DNA from: Deltaproteobacteria bacterium
Lineage (GTDB): Bacteria; Desulfobacterota; Desulfobaccia; Desulfobaccales; 0-14-0-80-60-11
Reading direction: 5' to 3'
DNA: 5,562 bases
NCBI GenBank assembly: GCA_023381945.1
Contig: JAMCQY010000422.1
Span: 1-5,562 of the forward strand
The position numbers and the translations under genes are program-made. This document shows, one piece after another, positions 1 through 5,562 of the stretch (positions are counted from its first letter, which is position 1; every line of letters begins with the position of its first letter). Under the pieces are notes generated by a model. It was given only the letters and a program-made list of their open reading frames with translations. It ran no database searches and was not told the DNA's origin.

Positions 1-82
1 CCCCTATCCCCCCTTTTTCAAAGGGGGGAACTCAGTGGAATTCCTTTAAAAGTCCCCCTTTGAAAAAGGGGGATTTAGGGGG
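1..82. repeat. C-run/G-run inverted repeat pair, left end cut by the window
   Basis: Two inverted copies of a C5-6/T/A/G5-6 element face each other. The left copy contains a 9-bp hairpin (8-16 with 20-28, loop TTC). The right copy contains an 8-bp hairpin (54-61 with 65-72, loop GAA). Bases 9-27 are also perfectly complementary to 54-72 over 19 bp, and 1-6 pair with 76-81, so the whole stretch could form a larger cruciform around a spacer of about 25 nt. I see no coding capacity. From memory, similar CCCCCTTTTTCAAAGGGGG elements are dispersed between genes in several Desulfobacterota genomes, so a small non-autonomous repeat is likely. A bidirectional terminator role is possible, but no T-run follows. 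Confidence 0.75.
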
Positions 83-103
83 ATTTGAAAAGCCAGCCAC
101 CAG

Positions 104-147
104 AAGAAACTTTTGGCAAACACTATAGCGTTTGCCAAAAGTTTTTT
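104..147. repeat. Near-perfect 38-bp palindrome with flanking T-run (dispersed repeat and/or terminator)
   Basis: Bases 107-121 are the exact reverse complement of 130-144, and the centre (CTATAG, 123-128) is itself palindromic. Only the pair 122/129 is mismatched. Adding 104-106 with 145-147 (one G-U pair) gives an 18-bp stem around an 8-nt loop. On the plus strand the right arm runs into six T residues (142-147), as in a rho-independent terminator. On the minus strand the tail is poorer (GTTTCTTC). It lies 83 nt past the stop codon of the minus-strand NUDIX gene, so it could end that transcript, but the stem-first symmetry and a half copy at 234-251 suggest a dispersed palindromic repeat. 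Confidence 0.75.
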
Positions 148-163
148 CCGATAACCCGATGGA

Positions 164-225
164 TTGTAGGGGTGGACCCATGTGTCCGCCCGCAGGAGGG
201 CGCACACGCGGGTGCGCCCCTACAA
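164..225. repeat. GTAGGGG...CCCCTAC imperfect inverted repeat
   Basis: Left arm 166-191 and right arm 198-223 match as reverse complements at 21 of 26 positions, with a 6-nt loop (192-197). Two further T/A base pairs extend the outer ends (164-165 with 224-225). Several of the mismatches are G-U compatible in RNA. The element sits just beyond the NUDIX stop codon on the minus strand, so it may also act as a 3'-end hairpin. Its outer GTAGGGG/CCCCTAC termini recall the palindrome at 1083-1109, which suggests two diverged members of one intergenic repeat family. Confidence 0.7.
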
Positions 226-229
226 GAAA

Positions 230-715
230 TTATTTTTGGCAATCGCTATAGGTCTTCTGTTTGATTATTTGTTCCAATTCCTCTAGAAACCCCACCTGCC
301 CCTTAATGATTTTCTCTTTTGCTTCGTCCAAACCAAACCAGCCCGCCCGGTCGACTTCCGGAAACTCCTGATAACGGCCGGAGCGAGGGGGCCACTCCAG
401 GGAAAAGGTGTTGCTCCGCAGGGTCTTGGGGTCGCAGTCTCCCTCAAAGGCCCAGGCCGCGATGATTTTGCCGCTGGGCTGCTTAAGGGGCGGCAGCGGC
501 AGGATATCGCCCTGAAAAACACAGCCGGTTTCTTCGGCAAACTCGCGCTTGGCCGCGGCCAAGGCGTCCTCATCAGGGTTATACTCTCCCTTGGGAATGG
601 ACCAGGCGCCCAAATCCTTTTTGGCCCAAAACGGCCCGCCGGGATGCACCAGCAAAACCTCCAGGACCCCGTCCCGATAGCGGTACATCAGGAGGCCGGC
701 GCTGCGCTTGGGCAT
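230..715 (-). CDS. NUDIX hydrolase, COG4119-like predicted NTP pyrophosphohydrolase
   Basis: A 161-residue cytoplasmic protein with a complete Nudix box at residues 43-65: G43, E49, R57-E58, E61-E62, G64, fitting GX5EX7REXXEEXG. The glutamates of REXXEE bind the divalent metal used to split nucleoside-diphosphate-X bonds. The N-terminus (SAGLLMYR...HPGGPFWAKKDLGAWSIPKGE) resembles what I remember of the COG4119 family, which is related to diadenosine polyphosphate hydrolases; the true substrate is unknown. There is no signal peptide or membrane segment. The start at 713-715 is the first Met and lies 4 nt after the upstream minus-strand stop, so the two are likely co-transcribed; the ribosome binding site is weak. 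The last six residues come from a repeat fragment and probably lie outside the fold. Probably housekeeping, with no evident link to sulfur metabolism. Confidence 0.9.
   Translation of the reverse strand: MPKRSAGLLMYRYRDGVLEVLLVHPGGPFWAKKDLGAWSIPKGEYNPDEDALAAAKREFAEETGCVFQGDILPLPPLKQPSGKIIAAWAFEGDCDPKTLRSNTFSLEWPPRSGRYQEFPEVDRAGWFGLDEAKEKIIKGQVGFLEELEQIIKQKTYSDCQK
234..251. repeat. Half copy of the 104-147 palindrome inside the NUDIX 3' end
   Basis: Bases 234-251 match the reverse complement of the palindrome's left half and centre at 17 of 18 positions (TTTTGGCAA then CGCTATAG, with T in place of A at 243). The copy supplies the last six codons of the NUDIX gene (YSDCQK) and abuts the stop at 230-232. 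The right half of the palindrome is absent. It looks like a truncated or recombined repeat that now encodes the protein's tail. Confidence 0.6.
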
Positions 716-719
716 GTTA

Positions 720-1061
720 CTACCAATTCCAGGTGCCGTCGGGGTTCCAGCGGCTGGGCAGGGGGGGCAGCATGCCCAGGCGCTCCATCAGTCTGCCGCT
801 CAGGGAGCGGCTGTCCTGGCGAAAGCCGGAGGCGTCCTGACATTTTTTGTCCGGCTGGTATTTAAGCCGGAGCGCTTCGGCGGCCGTTGCCGGACGCAAG
901 ATTTTATCTTTAGGGACGCAGCTCGGGGAAAAGTAAGTCTTATTCTGCTCCTCCAGCAGCACCAGGGCATTATCCGGCATCGTCCGGGTGGGGACAATGT
1001 AAAAGCCCGCTAAAAAGGTAAAAATAAGGATCAGGACCACGAACCTAATGGTGTCGGACAT
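720..1061 (-). CDS. Small membrane-anchored protein of unknown function
   Basis: 113 residues. I do not recognise the family. Residues 6-23 form a strongly hydrophobic helix (RFVVLILIFTFLAGFYIV) behind a short N-terminus, which fits an uncleaved signal anchor or a signal peptide. There is no lipobox cysteine near it. The rest is hydrophilic, predicted periplasmic, with two cysteines (C48 and C74) that could form a disulfide. The C-terminus is tryptophan-rich (RWNPDGTWNW, residues 104-113). The start is supported by AAGG repeats on the minus strand at 1065-1073, a good Shine-Dalgarno position. It is the first gene of a two-gene unit, with the NUDIX gene starting 4 nt downstream. That spacing suggests shared expression but gives no clear functional clue. 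Confidence 0.7.
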   Translation of the reverse strand: MSDTIRFVVLILIFTFLAGFYIVPTRTMPDNALVLLEEQNKTYFSPSCVPKDKILRPATAAEALRLKYQPDKKCQDASGFRQDSRSLSGRLMERLGMLPPLPSRWNPDGTWNW

Positions 1062-1082
1062 AAACCTTACCTTATTCCATGG

Positions 1083-1109
1083 TAGACGCAGGTTTAAAAC
1101 CTGCCCCTA
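1083..1109. repeat. Decayed GTAGGGG-type palindrome with perfect 17-nt core
   Basis: The core GCAGGTTTAAAACCTGC (1088-1104) has perfect 8-bp arms around one base. The flanks (GTAGAC on the left, CCCTAA on the right) look like eroded forms of the GTAGGGG/CCCCTAC termini seen at 166-223. The element starts about 20 nt upstream of the minus-strand gene that begins at 1061, so it could influence that gene's promoter or leader, but its resemblance to the other repeat makes a dispersed element the simpler reading. Confidence 0.6.
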
Positions 1110-1171
1110 AATCACCGGCGATGACGCCTGCCCACCAATCTTACCCTTCCCCACCCAGGAGGCGACCGACG

Positions 1172-1200
1172 TTGCGGGTCGCGGCTAAGAGCCTTAAAAT
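1172..1200 (+). promoter_or_regulatory. Weak sigma-70-type promoter candidate
   Basis: TTGCGG (1172-1177) and TAAAAT (1195-1200) are separated by 17 nt. The -10 matches five of six consensus positions and the -35 only three. It lies in the only AT-rich patch (1194-1212) of an otherwise GC-rich gap. A start near 1207 would give a leader of about 100 nt before the gene at 1310 and would include the mini-ORF at 1259-1300. Such matches arise by chance. Confidence 0.3.
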
Positions 1201-1258
1201 AATAAAGATATCTGATGGAGCCAGGCGCTGTCAACCATCCGCCCTAAAGGAATGTCTG

Positions 1259-1300
1259 ATGAGCCGGCCGGTCCTTGCCTTCACCGGGTCAATTGGTTAG
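1259..1300 (+). CDS. Possible 13-codon leader ORF ahead of the small membrane protein
   Basis: ATG at 1259 is preceded by AAAGGA (1246-1251) with 7-nt spacing, a good ribosome binding site. It encodes MSRPVLAFTGSIG and stops at TAG (1298-1300). It is in the same frame as the next ORF, which starts 9 nt later at 1310 without a ribosome binding site. It could be a leader peptide allowing reinitiation, the original start of the membrane protein cut off by a stop mutation, or chance. The peptide has no hydrophobic anchor or other recognisable feature. Confidence 0.25.
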   Translation: MSRPVLAFTGSIG

Positions 1301-1303
1301 AAT
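1275..1303 (+). promoter_or_regulatory. Promoter candidate placing the transcript start at the ATG
   Basis: TTGCCT (1275-1280) and TAGAAT (1298-1303) are spaced by 17 nt and match four and five of six consensus positions. Initiation would fall around 1309-1311, on the ATG at 1310, so the message would be leaderless. This would explain why that gene has no Shine-Dalgarno sequence. It conflicts with translation of the mini-ORF at 1259-1300, so at most one of the two explanations is needed. Confidence 0.35.
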
Positions 1304-1309
1304 CTCGCC

Positions 1310-1552
1310 ATGAATTTTGTCTTTGCTTTTTTTCTCCGGCTGTTCATCTGCTTCGTGGCGGCGAAAATGGTGTTGCTGGTCGTGGACCTGAATAGCCGGG
1401 CTTATCTCCTGAGCCTGACCATCATATTGCTGGTTAATGTTTATCTGCTTGATTACCTGGTATTCCGCGACCGGCGTTCCGGTCTGGAGAGCTCCCAGGA
1501 AGCAGCCCCGGCGCAGGATGCGGAAAAACCGCCGGCAGGTAAAGACTCATAA
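1310..1552 (+). CDS. Small two-helix inner-membrane protein, unknown function
   Basis: 80 residues. Two hydrophobic segments (about 3-25 and 31-51) are joined by a short polar turn (DLNSR), followed by an arginine-rich stretch (FRDRRSG) and a low-complexity Ala/Pro/Glu/Lys tail. The positive residues after helix 2 suggest a cytoplasmic C-terminus, so a hairpin with both ends inside. I do not recognise the family. No Shine-Dalgarno is visible before 1310, so translation may be leaderless or coupled to the mini-ORF at 1259-1300. The gene stands alone on the plus strand and is separated from the dsr operon by a terminator candidate at 1618-1670. Two clean membrane helices make chance coding unlikely. 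Confidence 0.6.
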   Translation: MNFVFAFFLRLFICFVAAKMVLLVVDLNSRAYLLSLTIILLVNVYLLDYLVFRDRRSGLESSQEAAPAQDAEKPPAGKDS

Positions 1553-1617
1553 TCTGAAGCTGCCCCTGGTCCGGACACAATCTTACGGGGTTCCCTGAAA
1601 AACCGCGGAGCGAAGCC

Positions 1618-1670
1618 TGCGGCTGTCTCAACGATGATCGGGTCCGGGTTGTGAGGTCGCCGCATTTTTT
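1618..1670 (+). terminator. Rho-independent terminator candidate
   Basis: TGCGGC (1618-1623) pairs with GCCGCA (1659-1664). An internal loop containing two possible G-U pairs follows, then CTCA (1627-1630) pairs with TGAG (1652-1655). Six T residues (1665-1670) follow immediately. The loop is long (about 21 nt), which weakens the call. It lies between the small membrane protein gene and the next promoter candidate at 1673, where a terminator is expected. Confidence 0.5.
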
Positions 1671-1672
1671 CC

Positions 1673-1702
1673 TTGACACTAAATTTGTGAATGTTTTAAC
1701 AT
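1673..1702 (+). promoter_or_regulatory. Promoter candidate for the RsbRD-dsrMKJO operon
   Basis: A perfect -35 hexamer TTGACA (1673-1678) is followed after 18 nt by TAACAT (1697-1702), which matches four of six -10 positions. Transcription would start near 1709, leaving a leader of about 17 nt that holds AAGGA (1716-1720), 5 nt before the ATG at 1726. The stretch is AT-rich relative to its surroundings and directly follows the terminator candidate, which adds weight. No other promoter or terminator is evident before dsrM. Confidence 0.6.
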
Positions 1703-1704
1703 TC
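1685..1704. promoter_or_regulatory. Operator candidate over the -10 region (Rex-like or GAATGTT palindrome)
   Basis: Two overlapping dyads are visible. TTGTGAATGTTTTAACAT (1685-1702) fits the Rex-type layout TTGTKAA-N4-TTAACAA except for the final base. GAATGTT-TT-AACATTC (1689-1704) is a perfect 7-bp inverted repeat with a 2-nt spacer. Either site would cover the -10 element, so a bound protein should repress. Rex senses the NADH/NAD+ ratio and is known or predicted to control energy and sulfate-reduction genes in sulfate reducers, which suits the genes downstream. No regulator gene is in the window. Confidence 0.5.
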
Positions 1705-1725
1705 CCTAGCTATAAAAGGATAATC

Positions 1726-2235
1726 ATGAAACTCTTAAGTCTATTGGCGGAAAGAAAAGCCAGCCTGACGGACCGCTGGCTGCAACGCCTGTTCGAGAGC
1801 TATCCTCCCGAAACTATTGTCTTTCTGAAGAAGGAAAAGGACCGTTTTGACAATCCGGTGCGCCATCAGACCGCCGAGGGATTAAACAGGATAGTGGACG
1901 CCCTCGTCCAGGAAATGGGACGGGACCAGATAATGGCGGCGCTGGACGAAGTGATCCGGGTGCGGGCTCTCCAGAATTTTTCCCCTTCCCAGGCCCTCGC
2001 TTTTATCTTCCTTTTGAAGAATGTGATCCGCGAAGAGGTGGCCGAGGATCTGAAGGATGGCCAATTCTCCCAGGAACTCCAGGAACTGGATGCCACCATC
2101 GACGGTATCGTCCTGTTGGGTTTTGAGGTCTATATGCAGCGGCGGGAGAAACTCTACGAGATCAGGGTGACTGAGGTCAAGCAGCGCGTTAGCGGGTTTT
2201 TGCGCAGTAAAGGTATGGATGTCAACGGCTTCTAA
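1726..2235 (+). CDS. RsbRD N-terminal domain-like protein, first gene of the dsr operon
   Basis: 169 residues, cytoplasmic, mostly alpha-helical. It resembles the stand-alone RsbRD_N domain, a helical, globin-like sensory domain otherwise found at the front of stressosome RsbR proteins. Recognisable features are the N-terminal LLAERKASLTDRWLQRLFESYP, then DRFDNPV (about residues 39-45) and a long run of amphipathic helices. It has no STAS, kinase or DNA-binding domain. The start at 1726 is chosen over an in-frame ATG at 1651 because AAGGA (1716-1720) precedes it and the longer form would translate the promoter. Such proteins commonly precede dsrMKJOP in sulfate reducers. The 38-nt gap to dsrM has no terminator. 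A sensory or regulatory role for the complex is inferred from domain and position only. Confidence 0.8.
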   Translation: MKLLSLLAERKASLTDRWLQRLFESYPPETIVFLKKEKDRFDNPVRHQTAEGLNRIVDALVQEMGRDQIMAALDEVIRVRALQNFSPSQALAFIFLLKNVIREEVAEDLKDGQFSQELQELDATIDGIVLLGFEVYMQRREKLYEIRVTEVKQRVSGFLRSKGMDVNGF

Positions 2236-2273
2236 TCAGTATCGGCAGACCAACGGAAACGAGGTGACAGTAC

Positions 2274-3311
2274 ATGGATTTTTTTAAGCGTCATTTCTCA
2301 GTGGCCCTGTTCGCCGTGCTTGGGCTCGTCCTGGTGGCCTACATCGGAGCCCGGGGAAACTTGCAGCTTATCTTCGGGGTGGCGGTGCCCTATCTGGCCA
2401 TTCTTATCTTCATTGAAGGGTTCATTTATCGCCTCATCACCTGGGCCCGTTCTCCCGTGCCCTTCCGGATTCCCACCACCGCCGGCCAGAACCGCTCCCT
2501 CCCCTGGATCGAAAGGAACCTGGGAGAAAGGCTGGACAACCCGGCGACCTTTAAGGACCTTCTCGGGCGCATGGCCCTGGAAGTCTTCGCCTTCCGGAGT
2601 CTCTTCCGCAACCTGAGCTCAGAGCTGCGCAAGGACAAGGATAACCCCGAAGGGGCGCGGCTGATCCACTGGTCCTATAAATGGCTGTGGCTGGGAGCCA
2701 TTGCCTTTCATTACGCCTTTCTCACGGTGGTCCTACGACATCTGCGTTTCTTCACCGAGCCGGTGCCCGGCTTTGTCCATATGATCGACGCAGCCGACGG
2801 CTTCATGTATTTCTTCACTCCCGTCGTTTACATGAGCGGCGTGATCCTGGTGGCGGCGGCCTGTTACCTGCTGGCCCGCCGGATCACCAACCCCATGCTG
2901 CGTTACATCTCCCTGGCGGCGGACTATTTTCCCCTGCTGCTGATCCTGGGCATCGCCACCTCCGGCATCTTGATGCGCTACGTCTACAAAGTGGATATCG
3001 TGGCCGTGAAAGAACTGGTCATGAGCCTGGTGGCCTTGCATCCCAAGATTCCTGCCGCAGGCATCGCCCCCATTTTCTACGTCCATCTCTTCCTGGTGAG
3101 CGTGCTCATCGCCTATTTCCCGTTCAGTAAGCTGATGCATGCGCCGGGAGTATTCCTGAGCCCCTCTCGGAATATGGTTGCCAACAACCGCTGGGTCCTG
3201 CACGTCAACCCTTGGAACTACCCCGTCAAGTTCCATCATTACGACGAATACGAAGACAGATTTAGGGACGCCATGATCGAGGCCGGTATCCCGGTCGAAA
3301 AGGAGCAATGA
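2274..3311 (+). CDS. dsrM: DsrM, NarI-like diheme cytochrome b of the DsrMKJOP complex
   Basis: 345 residues. Inner-membrane subunit that exchanges electrons with menaquinone through two b hemes. About six membrane helices are visible: residues 8-26, 32-55, 136-158, 177-201, 213-235 and 265-285. The four heme-ligand candidates are H146 and H156 (10 apart) and H271 and H289 (18 apart), the same spacings as the NarI ligands of nitrate reductase. The first two helices and the polar stretch between about 57 and 135 precede the NarI-like core. The start has GAGGTG (2261-2266) 7 nt upstream. The stop lies 4 nt before dsrK, and the dsrK ribosome binding site is inside the dsrM 3' end. With DsrK it forms the cytoplasm-facing module analogous to HdrED of methanogens. 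Full-length and intact. Confidence 0.95.
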   Translation: MDFFKRHFSVALFAVLGLVLVAYIGARGNLQLIFGVAVPYLAILIFIEGFIYRLITWARSPVPFRIPTTAGQNRSLPWIERNLGERLDNPATFKDLLGRMALEVFAFRSLFRNLSSELRKDKDNPEGARLIHWSYKWLWLGAIAFHYAFLTVVLRHLRFFTEPVPGFVHMIDAADGFMYFFTPVVYMSGVILVAAACYLLARRITNPMLRYISLAADYFPLLLILGIATSGILMRYVYKVDIVAVKELVMSLVALHPKIPAAGIAPIFYVHLFLVSVLIAYFPFSKLMHAPGVFLSPSRNMVANNRWVLHVNPWNYPVKFHHYDEYEDRFRDAMIEAGIPVEKEQ

Positions 3312-3315
3312 GTTT

Positions 3316-4959
<1,644 letters not shown>

Positions 4960-4961
4960 CC

Positions 4962-5471
4962 ATGGAAGATAAAAATATCAGAAACGAATTTGGCAATTTT
5001 GCCCCGAAGCCCGAGGTTCCCAAAAAGCTTTATGGCTTTAAATACATCGCTTTGGGGTTATTGATCTTCTTCGGTCTGGCTTTCTCCCCGGTTCTCCCGC
5101 ATCTGGGGAAGATGGTGGCGGCGCCCGACCCCAAGCTGGATACGCCGGCTATCCAAAAGCTGGCGGCAAAGGACCGGAAGTGCGTCATGCCCACTGACTG
5201 GATGCGGGCCAACCACATGCAGATGCTGGTGGAATGGCGGGAAGCGGTAGTCCGCAGCAAAGGAACGGGGGGCGGCCCGGTGGACGACCGGATGTTCGTC
5301 AATCCCGAGGGCAAGAAGTTTCTGGCCAGCCTTTCCAATACCTGCCTGGATTGCCACTCCAACAAGACCAAATTTTGCGATCAATGCCACAATTATGTTG
5401 CAGTGACTCCCAACTGCTTTGGTTGCCATTTGACGAAAGAGCAACCGGTGGCTAAGGCGGAGGCTAAGTGA
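4962..5471 (+). CDS. dsrJ: DsrJ, periplasmic triheme cytochrome c
   Basis: 169 residues. One hydrophobic segment (about 28-45) near the N-terminus acts as signal anchor, and the rest faces the periplasm. Three CXXCH heme c sites lie close together near the C-terminus: C128-C131-H132, C139-C142-H143 and C152-C155-H156. C74, in RKCVMPTDWMRANHM, matches the position of the conserved cysteine that gives one DsrJ heme its unusual His/Cys axial ligation in characterised homologues; H85 and nearby methionines are also conserved there. The ATG is 2 nt after the dsrK stop, and the nearest purine-rich ribosome binding site (GGGGAGGAA, 4942-4950) is rather distant, so translational coupling is likely. 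The gene overlaps dsrO by one base. The 13-residue tail rich in Lys, Ala and Glu is unstructured in appearance. Confidence 0.95.
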   Translation: MEDKNIRNEFGNFAPKPEVPKKLYGFKYIALGLLIFFGLAFSPVLPHLGKMVAAPDPKLDTPAIQKLAAKDRKCVMPTDWMRANHMQMLVEWREAVVRSKGTGGGPVDDRMFVNPEGKKFLASLSNTCLDCHSNKTKFCDQCHNYVAVTPNCFGCHLTKEQPVAKAEAK

Positions 5472-5562
5472 TGGGTATAGATAGAAGAGATTTTATCAAA
5501 CTGGCCGGACTCTCCACCTTATTGGGGCTGGGAGGCAAATCCGCCTTTGAAATGCTGCGGCC
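5471..5562 (+). CDS. dsrO: DsrO, Tat-exported periplasmic Fe-S protein (N-terminal fragment)
   Basis: Only 30 codons are present before the window ends. They begin MGIDRRDFIKLAG and continue into a hydrophobic LSTLLGLGG stretch, a twin-arginine signal (RRxFIK) for export of a folded cofactor protein. DsrO carries several [4Fe-4S] clusters in the periplasm and pairs with DsrP, but those motifs lie outside the window. The identity therefore rests on the Tat signal and on the dsrMKJ order. The ATG overlaps the dsrJ stop (TGATG), with GGAGG (5459-5463) 7 nt upstream, so the two are translationally coupled. dsrP is expected next. Confidence 0.85.
   Translation, partial: MGIDRRDFIKLAGLSTLLGLGGKSAFEMLR

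Noticed and set aside
1..225. CRISPR array
   Set aside because: The repeats are three different palindromes rather than regularly spaced direct repeats with unique spacers, and no cas genes are present.
1162..1182. GCGACC...GGTCGC hairpin in the divergent gap as a terminator or riboswitch element
   Set aside because: The stem is only 6 bp and no T-run follows. I see no conserved riboswitch core or tRNA-like structure in 1062-1309.
1079..1300. Plus-strand 73-codon ORF covering most of the divergent intergenic region
   Set aside because: Its N-terminus is translated palindromic repeat sequence, there is no ribosome binding site at its start, and the composition is not protein-like. Only its last 13 codons, with their own ribosome binding site, are kept as a possible leader ORF.
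1651..1725. Longer start (1651) for the RsbRD-type gene
   Set aside because: It would place the terminator T-run, the TTGACA promoter and the operator candidate inside the coding region. ATG 1726 has a proper Shine-Dalgarno and gives the N-terminus expected for the family.
2733..3308. 191-codon minus-strand ORF antisense to dsrM
   Set aside because: Its His/Gln/Asp-rich composition is typical of a shadow of hydrophobic membrane codons. dsrM is firmly supported on the other strand.

Overview
The right two thirds of this window hold the start of a dsrMKJO(P) operon. It encodes the membrane complex that links the quinone pool and periplasmic redox carriers to cytoplasmic dissimilatory sulfite reduction. 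DsrM, DsrK and DsrJ are complete, and DsrO is cut after 30 codons by the window edge. A cytoplasmic RsbRD-type N-terminal domain protein directly upstream, a recurrent neighbour of dsrMKJOP in sulfate reducers, points to a sulfate-reducing Desulfobacterota (former Deltaproteobacteria). The Desulfobacca/Syntrophobacteria side is my best guess, but the genus cannot be fixed from this sequence.

Layout: bases 1-229 carry no gene but three different palindromic repeats in a row. Bases 230-1061 hold a two-gene minus-strand unit: a small membrane-anchored protein of unknown function followed by a COG4119-like NUDIX hydrolase. Bases 1062-1309 are a divergent intergenic region with a decayed GTAGGGG-type palindrome, two weak promoter candidates and a 13-codon mini-ORF with a good ribosome binding site. 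Bases 1310-1552 encode an 80-residue two-helix membrane protein with no ribosome binding site of its own. Bases 1553-1725 hold an intrinsic terminator candidate, then a TTGACA promoter candidate whose -10 region overlaps a Rex-like or simple palindromic operator. From 1726 to the end run the RsbRD-type gene, dsrM, dsrK, dsrJ and dsrO, all on the plus strand. Gaps are 38, 4, 2 and -1 nt, so they are very probably one transcript.

How it fits together: DsrM is a NarI-like diheme cytochrome b and DsrK an HdrD/HdrB-like Fe-S protein with a noncubane-cluster (CCG) domain facing the cytoplasm. DsrJ is a periplasmic triheme cytochrome c and DsrO a Tat-exported Fe-S protein. In sulfate reducers the complex is thought to reduce the DsrC trisulfide. 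The best candidate for new biology is regulatory: a redox-type operator over the promoter of the RsbRD-dsr transcript. The dsr genes themselves look canonical, and I see no clearly novel multi-gene system.
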